The notes under the pieces: generated by a model
What the model was told of the DNA's origin: nothing
The model's database searches: none
What the model saw: the letters and a program-made list of their open reading frames with translations, nothing else
Program-made: the position numbers and the translations under genes
Shown here: piece by piece, positions 1 to 8,812 of the stretch
Position numbering within the stretch: the stretch's first letter is position 1
How the letters are laid out: the number at the start of each line of letters is the position of its first letter
NCBI RefSeq assembly: GCF_009176705.1
Contig: NZ_AP021846.1
Span: forward strand, 3,446,501-3,510,500
Origin: Pseudoalteromonas sp. A25
GTDB lineage: Bacteria > Pseudomonadota > Gammaproteobacteria > Enterobacterales > Alteromonadaceae
Length of the DNA: 64,000 nucleotides
Direction: 5' to 3'

Positions 1-926
1 ATGAAGGGATAGCACCAAATCTTCATGACCTTGGGGGGGGGAATGAGGTTGAATTTGCTGCTAGTACCTCGTTTGCAGCCCAAGCCGATGCTCCTAGTAT
101 TTTAGATTACAAAGCAAAACATTTTGATTTGCGTCGTCGCCCTATCTTTCATTATATGTTGATGGCTAACAGCCAGCAGCCAGATGGTAGCCCTGGTTCT
201 TCAGGTGTAGCTGAGCTATATGGAAATGACCTGATCATATCTATGGGTGGCTGGCGTTTAACAACCGACACTCCAGCAATGGAAAATCTTACTTACAACC
301 TACAAGCTGGCACCATCATGCATGAGCTGGGACATAACCTAGGCTTACTCCACGGTGGCAACGATAATAATAACTTTAAGCCGAATCATGTTAGTGTTAT
401 GAACTATATGTACCAATTAGATGGCTTACCCACGATTGGTACAAACGAAGGAGATCGATACTTTAGAATGTTCTATCGAGGTAACGTCAATTGCTTCCCT
501 GAGGGGGCATCGCTATTGAATGGTCCATTCGGCGCAGTTGAAAACTTTTCTATTAGCTACTCGCATGGTACCAATGAAGTGATCGATGAGACACGAATAG
601 ATGAAAGCAAAGGCCTTCATAATGCAAACTCTGGCAGTGTAGATTTTGACTGTAACGGCAGCCATGGCGATATCTTGAAAGACTTTGATGTTAATGGCGA
701 TCAAGACGGCGCAGGCATGCTAACAGATTTCGATGAATGGTCGAATTTAGTCCTTAATTTTGCTACTTACTGGAGCGGTGCAAACAGTGGTCACAATCAC
801 ACACGAGATGCTAAAGTGACTCACTCAATTATGCACTCTGATAAACAACTTGTGCAAAAAGAACAGATGCCGCCCAAACATTTATTTGAATTAATAAAAC
901 AAGTGGCTAATTATGAAAAAAACTAG
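1..926 (+). CDS. Zinc metalloprotease (metzincin-like), 5' end outside window
   Basis: C-terminal part of a zinc-dependent endopeptidase. The frame is open from base 3 with no convincing start in the window, so the gene begins further left. The extended zinc site HELGHNLGLLHGG (HExxHxxGxxH) gives three His ligands and the catalytic Glu. The following VMNYMYQ fits the Met-turn of metzincins. Near the C-terminus DVNGDQDGAG resembles an EF-hand-like calcium loop, common in extracellular proteases. A run of nine G (33-41) encodes three Gly codons. The 3' end overlaps the next gene by 14 nt. Export is likely, but the signal region is not in the window. Family within the clan (M10/M12/M43-like) is not resolved. 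Confidence 0.8.
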   Translation, partial: EGIAPNLHDLGGGNEVEFAASTSFAAQADAPSILDYKAKHFDLRRRPIFHYMLMANSQQPDGSPGSSGVAELYGNDLIISMGGWRLTTDTPAMENLTYNLQAGTIMHELGHNLGLLHGGNDNNNFKPNHVSVMNYMYQLDGLPTIGTNEGDRYFRMFYRGNVNCFPEGASLLNGPFGAVENFSISYSHGTNEVIDETRIDESKGLHNANSGSVDFDCNGSHGDILKDFDVNGDQDGAGMLTDFDEWSNLVLNFATYWSGANSGHNHTRDAKVTHSIMHSDKQLVQKEQMPPKHLFELIKQVANYEKN

Positions 927-1389
927 CATGTTGCTAGGTGTTACACTGGTAGCTGGGTGTCATCACCTAGCTACTAGCCAAGACCCATGGGCAATGACAC
1001 AACAGGGGCTTACCTACCAAGGTGAGCTTATTGACCAACAACATGCTCAACAGCTTGTGTGCTCTAGATGCGAAATCAAACAACAAACCACATTAACGCC
1101 ACTTGGTCCGAGCAACTATACAAAGCTATATATAGATGGTCAGTTAAAAGCACTTTGGGGAGAAACTTACAAACCGCAGTTATTTGTTCCAAATAACGTT
1201 GGTCGCACACTTATTCCTCTTAAAGCGGGCCTTCAAGCTAACAGCTGGCACGCACAATTTGGCGATAAACAGCTACACATATACAGTGCACAACCGCAAC
1301 CAGTTACGTTGGGCGCTGCTGACTATACGATTTTTATTGCACCTACCACGCGCTCTAATCGCTTTACGTACACCTTACTCGTCAACTGA
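913..1389 (+). CDS. Putative lipoprotein of unknown function
   Basis: A 158-aa protein with a lipoprotein-type leader: basic MKKTS, a hydrophobic stretch and the lipobox LVAGC, so Cys16 would be lipidated and the protein anchored in the outer or inner membrane. The mature part has a CSRC motif and is rich in beta-type residues; I do not recognise a family. It overlaps the metalloprotease end by 14 nt and has no clear ribosome-binding site of its own. That suggests translational coupling and a shared role, for example a membrane-anchored partner or inhibitor of the protease. That role is inference only. Confidence 0.7.
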   Translation: MKKTSMLLGVTLVAGCHHLATSQDPWAMTQQGLTYQGELIDQQHAQQLVCSRCEIKQQTTLTPLGPSNYTKLYIDGQLKALWGETYKPQLFVPNNVGRTLIPLKAGLQANSWHAQFGDKQLHIYSAQPQPVTLGAADYTIFIAPTTRSNRFTYTLLVN

Positions 1390-1604
1390 TGCAACAGCAT
1401 AGTTCACGAAAATGCTAGGATCTCAAAAATTAACAGCCCGTCTAATTGACAGCTGTACCCACTAATAATAAAAAATGCCAAATATCTGTTGCAATAACGA
1501 ACAAAAAGATACATCCTGGTAACACCAAAGAGTTTTTTTTAACATCCCTGACATTGACTCAGAAATAAATCTGAACATTTTATAGGGTCATTCTCCAGAC
1601 ATTA

Positions 1605-1634
1605 CTAAGGCCGCGCTTGCGGCCTTAGTTTTAT
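1605..1634 (+). terminator. Rho-independent terminator after the lipoprotein gene
   Basis: A 10-bp perfect stem (ctaaggccgc / gcggccttag) with a 4-nt loop, followed by tttat on the plus strand. It closes the metalloprotease-lipoprotein unit. The hairpin also lies just past the stop of the convergent M14 gene, but there is no U-tract in that direction. The 215 bases before it (1390-1604) hold no gene that I can see. Confidence 0.75.
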
Positions 1635-1635
1635 C

Positions 1636-4227
1636 TTATATCTTTACTCTACCAGGATAGTGAATAACCGTCGGTTCAGAATAATTAGGTACATGATCAT
1701 AACTAAATACTGCGTAGTATTTATCAATATCTGCATTGCCAAAATTATCAAGCGTATACTGATCTGGCCCACCGTACAGCTTTACCCCATCAAAAGGAGA
1801 GCGCGGCGGGTGAAAACGATTTCGCACAACAAAACTACCGACCAGATCATCGCTATCAGGGTTCAACCAAGTTAACTTAACAACCCCATTTTCAACTTGT
1901 GTCTGCAAGTGGCTGGGCGCAGGTAATGCCTCAACTCGCCTCTCAATATACTCAACATGCAACTTTGCTGGCTCTGCATCATGACTGTCTCGCCAACTCA
2001 CAAGTGCATCACGCGCTTGTGATTCTGCTGTCGCGCGAATAATAAAGTATAACGGTGCCTGAGCTTTATGTAATCGGGCCAGCTCTTTTAAACTATAACT
2101 ATCAAAAATAAAGTTATGTGCAGTGCGCTCTTTTAGTTGCTCATTGCTGATCTCATAACCGATATATTCAATTTTCTGTCTTTGCTTAACATGCTTAAAA
2201 TCAACATCTTTCAGCTCCACCAACTCAACCGTAAATCGAACATCTTTGGCTGAAGTTAAACTATTGATATTGTATAAAGTTAAACAAGCTTGAGTAAATA
2301 CCGTTCTATCTGGTGCTAAACATTCATTTAACTCAAATGCCAATTGCCCATAAACAATTTCACCGTCTGCATCAAACCCAGAAGCCAATTTATCTGCAAC
2401 AACTTTGTCTTTGTATATGGTGTTACAACTGCTGGCCAATACTGTATCTGAGCGCTCAGGCAACTGATATATTAACTCCAAATTTGGACGATAATGTAAC
2501 CCGCCACCAAATGAGCCATAGCCAATATCAAATTGCATCACTTGAGAATCATTACCTACGGGTAAACTTTGCGGCCCTTGAATACGCAGTAACAAAGTTT
2601 GCTGTGTTAGCAAAGACTCTAACAAAGCACGCTCAACCCCGTTAAATGACCAACGTAACCAAATCCCTTGAGTCATCTTATCTGATTCAATCGTCTGGCC
2701 GAGCGTATGCAGCGGTTTCGCCTCGTGAACTTTCGCAAAGTCATAAATATCATCTATCAAACTTGCATCCAAAATAGAGATAGACCATTCGCCATACTTT
2801 TCGATTTTAGCCGCAACCCGATTCATCGGGTATAAAAACAACTGCGCAGTGGCAATGTGTGAGCCTTCTGGGATAGTACTTAAATCAAAGGCCACAACCC
2901 CAACACTAACGCCTCGTTTCTTATCAACACCAATGAACATCGAGTTATAACCAAAATGCTCTTTATTTTTGCTTTGGTTGTTCTGTGATAAGTAACCCAC
3001 TTGCTCACGGGCTGGAAACAAAGTTCGGCCACATTCATTGTCTGCCAAAGTGGTTTTTAAGCGCAGTTCTGGACTAAATGGTGACTTAATTTTAGTCACC
3101 TTATCTACCGCTCGGATGTTGTAAAAATAAAAGTGTCCACTCTTCAACTGCGTATCTAAAAAAGAGAGCGACTTTGTGATAGCAACTAGGTTTTCTTCTG
3201 TACACGGGCTTTTGTTATGCTCACTTCGATACACTTCAAAGTAAATATCATCACGGTCTTGATACTGCCACTCTAATTCAACGGTATCTCGACCCACATC
3301 CTTTATCGTAAATTCTGCTACGCGTGCAGGCGCTAAGGGTGAGTAGTTAATCGCTTCACTTAGCGCATATGCAACAGCGGGAATATTTTCAGCCACACTT
3401 TGCGCCATGTTTTTCATATAATCAGGGATATTGCGCGTACCAACTTCCACAACGGTGGCGATGATCCCTCTACGATAATAGTATTCGCGACCACTTCCGT
3501 GGATCAGCTGTGCCGGTGGTTTACCGCGATGAATACCATACTGACGCCCCGTTACCTTTTTTATCTCATTGTTCATATTGGCACATAGTACATTCAAGTC
3601 AGTGCCTTCAATCTCCACCTCATGGTTGAACTTATGAGCAGGGAAAAACACGTTTCCTTGGGAGTGGTAATCTAATGCTATACGAATATTTTCATGGCTT
3701 TCAACAAAGTCTCTAATCGCCGCAGTCTCTGGCTCAGAAAACGCGTGTGGCCCACCGTAGGTATTCGACTGTGTATTTTGGTTACGCATGAACTTAGCAT
3801 CAAAGTTGCGATTTAAATCCACTCCAAACGTGCCGTCTGCGTTATTGCGACGGTTCTTTCTCCAAAACGAAAAGTGATTACGAGAATACTCAAAACCATC
3901 AGGGTTTAAACAAGGCACCATGTATAAAGTATTGCGTGTCAAAGCTGTTTGCAGCTTTGGGTTAAACCTGTAATTATCAATAACATATTGTATAAATGAA
4001 ATAGCCAGTTCATTGCCTATCCACTCTCTGGCATGGATCGAACCGGTATACAATAGCGCAGGCTTGTCGTCGGCATAAGTCACATCTAACGACACGGTGA
4101 CCAGCATAATAGGTCGCCCTTCCCACGTTTCACCGATACTCTGCAAGCGGATTAAATGGGGGTGCTCACTCATGCTTTTTTGCAAAAAATCAATGGTATC
4201 TTGATACGATGCATATTGGATTTTCAT
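1636..4227 (-). CDS. M14-family zinc carboxypeptidase with FN3 and DNRLRE-like domains
   Basis: An 863-aa metallocarboxypeptidase. The M14 catalytic domain spans about residues 1-290. Zinc ligands His65 and Glu68 lie in HAREW and His188 in DYHSQG. DLNRNF (137-142) is the substrate-carboxylate region, and Glu261 in VVEVG is the expected catalytic base. After it come a fibronectin-III-like domain (about 300-395), two DNRLRE-like beta domains (about 395-600 and 600-765) and a second FN3-like domain at the C-terminus. There is no signal peptide, so it should be cytosolic unless exported another way, which is odd for such an adhesive domain set. It is the last gene of a minus-strand cluster with two ATP-grasp ligases, 103 nt after the second. 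It probably trims amino acids from a peptide or isopeptide tag. Confidence 0.85.
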   Translation of the reverse strand: MKIQYASYQDTIDFLQKSMSEHPHLIRLQSIGETWEGRPIMLVTVSLDVTYADDKPALLYTGSIHAREWIGNELAISFIQYVIDNYRFNPKLQTALTRNTLYMVPCLNPDGFEYSRNHFSFWRKNRRNNADGTFGVDLNRNFDAKFMRNQNTQSNTYGGPHAFSEPETAAIRDFVESHENIRIALDYHSQGNVFFPAHKFNHEVEIEGTDLNVLCANMNNEIKKVTGRQYGIHRGKPPAQLIHGSGREYYYRRGIIATVVEVGTRNIPDYMKNMAQSVAENIPAVAYALSEAINYSPLAPARVAEFTIKDVGRDTVELEWQYQDRDDIYFEVYRSEHNKSPCTEENLVAITKSLSFLDTQLKSGHFYFYNIRAVDKVTKIKSPFSPELRLKTTLADNECGRTLFPAREQVGYLSQNNQSKNKEHFGYNSMFIGVDKKRGVSVGVVAFDLSTIPEGSHIATAQLFLYPMNRVAAKIEKYGEWSISILDASLIDDIYDFAKVHEAKPLHTLGQTIESDKMTQGIWLRWSFNGVERALLESLLTQQTLLLRIQGPQSLPVGNDSQVMQFDIGYGSFGGGLHYRPNLELIYQLPERSDTVLASSCNTIYKDKVVADKLASGFDADGEIVYGQLAFELNECLAPDRTVFTQACLTLYNINSLTSAKDVRFTVELVELKDVDFKHVKQRQKIEYIGYEISNEQLKERTAHNFIFDSYSLKELARLHKAQAPLYFIIRATAESQARDALVSWRDSHDAEPAKLHVEYIERRVEALPAPSHLQTQVENGVVKLTWLNPDSDDLVGSFVVRNRFHPPRSPFDGVKLYGGPDQYTLDNFGNADIDKYYAVFSYDHVPNYSEPTVIHYPGRVKI

Positions 4228-4263
4228 AGTATTTCCATACTGCTAGATTATTTTGATTACCGT

Positions 4264-4296
4264 CCTAGCATTGTCAATACATATGACAATGCTAGG
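4264..4296 (-). other. Perfect 13-bp inverted repeat between ATP-grasp and M14 genes
   Basis: cctagcattgtca and its exact reverse complement flank a 7-nt loop, in the 103-nt gap between the HhH ATP-grasp gene and the M14 gene. No U-tract follows on either strand, so it is not a classical terminator. It could be an RNA-processing or stabilising hairpin that uncouples M14 expression from the ligases, or a dyad operator. Confidence 0.6.
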
Positions 4297-4330
4297 AACA
4301 TTGGGTAAATTCGTAATAGATAAAGCAAGT

Positions 4331-5713
4331 TTAGTGACAAGGCTTTGCGACTTGCTGCCAATGACTAACGATTTTCTCTAGCTTTTTATCTTTTAGATTT
4401 TTCACCACACACAGTTGCTCTGGTTTAGTATTCAACGCTTCAACAACACCATGCGCTCCAAAAGTAGTCATTATTTCGTCGACCATCTTTGCACCAACCC
4501 CTTTGACTTGTGACAAAATGTCACGGATCTGTGCATCATCAAATTGTACATGTTGATAGCTATTTAACTCCGTACCGACTTCATCACTCCCTGGCGCAAC
4601 GCGTACTGCTTTAGCTGGTACCACTAGGCCTTTCAATTTAAAGTTATCTTGAAAATTCCAAACCTCACTTGGCCATTCTTCGCCCGGCTGATAAGTGGTG
4701 TCTAAAATGGGGTAGTTATGCTCATCCAATTGAGAGAATTGCTCGCCACAGTCTTGACTTGGCGTGTATTTTGAAAAGCCAATATGACGCATGGTACGTA
4801 GCAAACGGGAGTCTATTTTTCCAAGTTCTTCCCAGTTATAAAGCGGTATATTGGGCTTAGCGAAACGTCCATCACTTAATAACCACATGAGATATTGCCC
4901 AATCCAATCTCGTATGTAAGGGAATGCGGCAAAAGCCGTAGCACATTCCAATATCCGTAATTTGCCATCCTTACCCAATGCAATATCACATGCCCAGTAT
5001 TCTGCATTTGCCGCTTTAGAAGCTCGCGTGGCTAACTCTAAAACATCTTTAGGCACATCTTGATAGTCCATGCTCCCGCCCTGACTGGTATTGGTTAACC
5101 ACTCACCTTCAGGAGGGCGACGCCAAAATGCACATACGGGTTTGTGACCCACAAGCATGACTCGAATATCCGCTTCCATTGGCACAAAATCTTGAACATA
5201 AACAGGGTAGTAACGCTTTTGAGAAAGTAAACTGGTGGCCTCTTCATAACTATCTACTTTGTGAACAAAATAACCACCGTAGTTTGATGGACCATAAGAG
5301 CGCTTAATAATTTTCGGGTACTGAGCATGAGCTAAGTAATGCTTTGCTTTTTCAGGAATATAGAAAATCTCAGTATGCGGAGCAGGCAAATTATATTTAC
5401 GGCAAAAGTGAGTGACATTTTCTTTTGACTTGTTTGAAAATTGACTATCAAGAGAAGGTAAAAAACGCACATCAGGTAAAGCCCTAGCGATTTCCCTGAA
5501 CGTTTCGTAAGCTGTTGCTGGAATATTGCCTATCAGTACGTCGATCTTCTTGCGCTTTACTTCAGCAATAAAACGCGCTTTGTCGTTCCCCCAGTGATAC
5601 GTGACTTGCTCGATTTTATCTGGCCAGCCTTTAAAGTTCGACTTATCAAAAAAGCGCAGTACATAGTCTAAGTATAAAAGTCCAATTTTTGGTAAAGAGG
5701 TTTTTGCAGTCAT
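4331..5713 (-). CDS. ATP-grasp ligase fused to C-terminal helix-hairpin-helix domain
   Basis: A 460-aa protein. Residues about 1-90 form an N-terminal pre-ATP-grasp region and about 90-290 an ATP-grasp fold: KIIKRSYGPSNYGG for nucleotide binding, CDIAL and ILECAT for the metal-binding strand. The usual E-x-N ending of that strand reads E-C-A here, so the metal-binding Asn appears replaced. A middle region of unknown fold follows. The last 70 residues (QVKGVGAKMVDEI ...) look like a helix-hairpin-helix module as in DNA-binding or scaffold proteins. It starts 4 nt after the stop of the upstream ATP-grasp gene, with AAGG overlapping that stop, so the two are co-translated. The substrate is unknown; amide or peptide ligation is the family chemistry. 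Confidence 0.75.
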   Translation of the reverse strand: MTAKTSLPKIGLLYLDYVLRFFDKSNFKGWPDKIEQVTYHWGNDKARFIAEVKRKKIDVLIGNIPATAYETFREIARALPDVRFLPSLDSQFSNKSKENVTHFCRKYNLPAPHTEIFYIPEKAKHYLAHAQYPKIIKRSYGPSNYGGYFVHKVDSYEEATSLLSQKRYYPVYVQDFVPMEADIRVMLVGHKPVCAFWRRPPEGEWLTNTSQGGSMDYQDVPKDVLELATRASKAANAEYWACDIALGKDGKLRILECATAFAAFPYIRDWIGQYLMWLLSDGRFAKPNIPLYNWEELGKIDSRLLRTMRHIGFSKYTPSQDCGEQFSQLDEHNYPILDTTYQPGEEWPSEVWNFQDNFKLKGLVVPAKAVRVAPGSDEVGTELNSYQHVQFDDAQIRDILSQVKGVGAKMVDEIMTTFGAHGVVEALNTKPEQLCVVKNLKDKKLEKIVSHWQQVAKPCH

Positions 5714-5717
5714 TGCC

Positions 5718-6653
5718 TTAAGCTACCTTAAATGAGTGAAGTGCTTGTTTTTGTTCTACGGTTTTTTCAATTAAATCCACCATGGCATCCAATTTGCTCT
5801 GATTAAAATTGATACCAAGTTGCTCTTGTTCTGGCGTTGCAAATGCTGGAATGGTATTCACCTCCAACACCACAAAACGTTCGTGTTCTCTGTCATAAAT
5901 CAAATCTACACCTGCGATTTCCAATCCCAGCAATTGAGTGGCTTTAATAGCAAGCTCAACCACCTCATCACTTGGTTCTCTTACAAAAACCGAACCGCCA
6001 CTGGTAATATTCGTTTTCCAGTCATCTTTGGGGGCCTTTCTGCCGTAACAACCAACACATTTTCCATCCACTACATCAATACGATAATCCGTATTGTCAT
6101 AATCAATAAAACGCTCTACATAGAAGTAACGTAAGTCGGTACGACTTAAAAAAGGCAATAACATATCTAGTGCATGCTCTCCTTCAATTTTTACCACCCC
6201 GACACCGCCCCAGCCATCTGTCGGCTTGTATACCAGCTTGCCACCAAAGTCTCGGATGGCCGCTTTTAAGCCTGCAATATCATTTTTATGGCACAAGCGA
6301 TAATCAGCCGTCGCAATACCATGACTGTTTAACAAATGGGAAGTACGAAACTTATCTTCTGCCAATGAGAATGCGTGAAAGTTGTTAAGTGTAGGAATAG
6401 ACTCACTTAGCGCTTGATATAGGTAAAGCTGGTACTGGGTTTGCTGTCCTGCGTTATAACTCAAAAATGCATCCAAATGCTCCATAACGGTACCATTGCA
6501 GTATATTTGCCCATCTTGTGCTCTGGCATCTCGCAAGTTCAACCCAGTCGTCGTTTCAATGCCACGCTCCGCTAATGCGTGAACTAGTTTTTGCTCAATG
6601 GCTTTACCGCCACCGTTTTCGTACATCCAAATGCCAACATGAGGTGCTGTCAC
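5718..6653 (-). CDS. RimK-like ATP-grasp ligase
   Basis: A 311-aa ATP-grasp protein of the RimK/glutathione-synthase type, which joins a carboxylate (via acyl phosphate) to an amine. It shows KLVYKPTDGWGGVGV (nucleotide-binding lysines and glycine loop), a TSGG turn, and the metal-binding strand GVDLIYD...VVLEVNTIPAF with intact Asp, Glu and Asn. Translation starts at GTG, 7 nt after AGGAG. It is first in an operon with a second, divergent ATP-grasp protein (4-nt gap) and an M14 carboxypeptidase. An M20 peptidase is divergently transcribed from the same 177-nt promoter region. The pairing suggests the two ligases act in sequence or as a heteromer on one peptide-like substrate; the substrate is not predictable from sequence. 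Confidence 0.82.
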   Translation of the reverse strand: MTAPHVGIWMYENGGGKAIEQKLVHALAERGIETTTGLNLRDARAQDGQIYCNGTVMEHLDAFLSYNAGQQTQYQLYLYQALSESIPTLNNFHAFSLAEDKFRTSHLLNSHGIATADYRLCHKNDIAGLKAAIRDFGGKLVYKPTDGWGGVGVVKIEGEHALDMLLPFLSRTDLRYFYVERFIDYDNTDYRIDVVDGKCVGCYGRKAPKDDWKTNITSGGSVFVREPSDEVVELAIKATQLLGLEIAGVDLIYDREHERFVVLEVNTIPAFATPEQEQLGINFNQSKLDAMVDLIEKTVEQKQALHSFKVA

Positions 6654-6830
6654 TGTATTCTCCTTGGTCCTAAAATAGGGGGGTATGATTACGTACTATG
6701 CCTATTGTAAAAGGATCTGTGTGACACATTTTTGACCAAATTGCGCGGACAAAATTTGTTCATAAAAGCTTCACTGAATTGCAATCGCTTGCCGCCACGA
6801 TGAGCGCCAACTCAACCAAGGAAAACAGTG

Positions 6831-7979
6831 ATGGCAACATTAAATTTCGACGAATTGGCTGCGCTGATAGAGTGCAACTCTCACAGCAAAAATAAATTAG
6901 GCATCGATCAACATGGTGAGCAGATGATCGAACTATTGGCACCATTAGGGTTTTCTCTTACGCGTTACCAAAGAGAGCACATTGGCGATCATTTACTGTT
7001 CCATACACCCAAAATCGAAGGCCGTAAGATTTTGCTACTCGGCCACCTAGACACTGTATTCCCCAAAGATACATTTACAGCATTTAATCAAGATGAACTG
7101 TGGGTTTATGGCCCGGGGGTGTGTGATATGAAAGGCGGCAATTTTGTTGCATTAAACGCACTTCGACAGCTGCGGACGCAGTTTGGCCCATTGCACAATA
7201 TTGACTTTTTACTGGTAAGTGACGAGGAGACAGGCAGCGATGATAGTAAACACCTCACCTCTGAGCTTGCTAAAAACTACGATGCTTGTTTAGTGTTTGA
7301 AGCCGCAGGTAAAAATCACGAAGTAGTTATAGGCCGAAAAGGCATTGCCACCTTTGAAATTGAAATTACAGGTAAAGCCGCTCATGCGGGCAATCACTAT
7401 AGTGAAGGCATTGATGCAAACTTTGCCTTAGCTAATATGCTTTTGGAGATGACTAGTCTCACCAATTTAAAACGAGGCAGCACAGTCAATGTGGGTAAAA
7501 TTCAAGGTGGTATTGGTGCAAACACGATTTCACCTCATGCGAGTATGGTTGTAGAGGCTCGTTTTTCATCTTTAGAGGAGCAAAATCGCCTACTGCAAGG
7601 CATAGAAAATATTTGTTTTGCAATCGAGATAACCGGTGTAGAAATCAGCATACATGGCGGGTTGCAGCGTGGCGTGATGGCTCCTACCAAAGAGCAGCAA
7701 ATATTGCTTGATGATATTGCTAAAATACTCGGTAGCCCTTTATCCACTGAGCAACGTGGTGGCGTATCTGATGCCAACGTGGTTGCCTCAATGGGTATCC
7801 CCACGCTGGATGGTTTTGGTCCATTTGGTGATGGCGACCACACTCGTGACGAACGAGCACTCAAATCCAGCTTTGCACTACGCATTGAGCAAGTGTCAAA
7901 AATATTAGCTGCTTGGTGCTTCGATACTTATGAATATGCGCCGTCACCTTCAGTCACGGATGATGCATTAGCGCAATAG
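6831..7979 (+). CDS. M20-family metallopeptidase (glutamate carboxypeptidase-like)
   Basis: A 382-aa di-zinc exopeptidase of the M20/carboxypeptidase G2 type. Motifs in order: HLDTVFPKD (first zinc His and nearby Asp), GPGVCDMKGG (bridging Asp), SDEETGSDDS (catalytic Glu plus zinc Glu), VFEAAG, then a dimerisation domain around GKAAHAGNHYSEG, and a C-terminal GDGDHTRDE supplying the last His. No signal peptide is present, so it is cytosolic, unlike secreted CPG2. ATG at 6831 follows AAGGA by 8 nt and is preferred over GTG at 6828. It diverges from the ATP-grasp/M14 operon and overlaps it in theme: removal of a C-terminal, perhaps glutamate-like, residue. It converges on mutM with a 3-nt gap. 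Confidence 0.85.
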   Translation: MATLNFDELAALIECNSHSKNKLGIDQHGEQMIELLAPLGFSLTRYQREHIGDHLLFHTPKIEGRKILLLGHLDTVFPKDTFTAFNQDELWVYGPGVCDMKGGNFVALNALRQLRTQFGPLHNIDFLLVSDEETGSDDSKHLTSELAKNYDACLVFEAAGKNHEVVIGRKGIATFEIEITGKAAHAGNHYSEGIDANFALANMLLEMTSLTNLKRGSTVNVGKIQGGIGANTISPHASMVVEARFSSLEEQNRLLQGIENICFAIEITGVEISIHGGLQRGVMAPTKEQQILLDDIAKILGSPLSTEQRGGVSDANVVASMGIPTLDGFGPFGDGDHTRDERALKSSFALRIEQVSKILAAWCFDTYEYAPSPSVTDDALAQ

Positions 7980-7982
7980 TAA

Positions 7983-8792
7983 TTACTTTTGACACTGTGG
8001 GCAGTACACGGTGCTACGCTGCCCTAAGCGGATCTCTTTTAGTTCAGACTCACAACTGACACATGGCTTGCCTTTGCGCCCATAGACCAACAGTTGCTGG
8101 GCAAAATAGCCTGGCTTTCCATCGCTTTGTGCAAAATCTTTTAACGTTGTGCCACCTTGAGTAATGGCTGCAGCGAGTGTTTCTTTAATAATGGGCGTTA
8201 ATGCTTGATAACGCTTTAACGACACTTTACCAGCTTCTCGCTTAGGGTGGATCCCCGCTTTAAACAGCGACTCATTCGCGTAAATATTGCCAACTCCGAC
8301 CACCACATGGTTGTCCATAATAAATTGTTTAACAGGTACTTTTTTTCCACGTGAGCGTTCAAATAATAACTGAGCAGTAAAGTCCTCAGTTAAGGGTTCT
8401 GGACCTAGCTTGGTGAATAAGACATGATGTTGCTCTGGCTCTTGCCACAAACAGGCGCCAAAACGACGCGCATCATTGAGCCTTAATGCTTTGCCATTAC
8501 TGAAATGAAACTCAACGTGATCATGCTTTTTTAGTGGCTCGCATTGTTCAACCACACGTAAATGCCCTGACATGCCCAGATGCAGTATCACACTGCCTTT
8601 CTTGGTATCCAACAACAAATATTTGGCACGCCGACGTACCGAATTAATAGTAAGTCCTTCAATGCTTTTTACTTCATCAGGCACAGGCCAGCGTAAGCTT
8701 GCATTATGGATCAAAACCTTATCAACAGTTTGTTGCTCAATGTGAGGCGAAATACCTAAACGGCTTACTTCAACTTCGGGTAGTTCTGGCAT
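7983..8792 (-). CDS. mutM: Formamidopyrimidine-DNA glycosylase (8-oxoguanine repair)
   Basis: A bifunctional base-excision repair glycosylase/AP lyase that removes 8-oxoG and formamidopyrimidines. The 269-aa length is normal for the family. The N-terminus MPELPEVE provides the catalytic Pro (N-terminal after Met removal) and Glu3; GVGNIYANE is the helix-two-turn-helix region; the C-terminal zinc finger has four Cys (CVSC and CPQC pairs). In E. coli mutM adjoins rpmG-rpmB-radC; here it lies about 8.6 kb from them. It follows the 181-codon membrane protein gene on the same strand. Confidence 0.97.
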   Translation of the reverse strand: MPELPEVEVSRLGISPHIEQQTVDKVLIHNASLRWPVPDEVKSIEGLTINSVRRRAKYLLLDTKKGSVILHLGMSGHLRVVEQCEPLKKHDHVEFHFSNGKALRLNDARRFGACLWQEPEQHHVLFTKLGPEPLTEDFTAQLLFERSRGKKVPVKQFIMDNHVVVGVGNIYANESLFKAGIHPKREAGKVSLKRYQALTPIIKETLAAAITQGGTTLKDFAQSDGKPGYFAQQLLVYGRKGKPCVSCESELKEIRLGQRSTVYCPQCQK

Positions 8793-8812
8793 ACTTTACT
8801 CAATAAAAATTA

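Noticed and set aside
6654..6830. Possible precursor-peptide gene for a graspetide next to the ATP-grasp genes
   Set aside because: I looked between and beside the ATP-grasp genes and found no short frame with a start signal and a core peptide rich in Asp/Glu and Thr/Ser/Lys.
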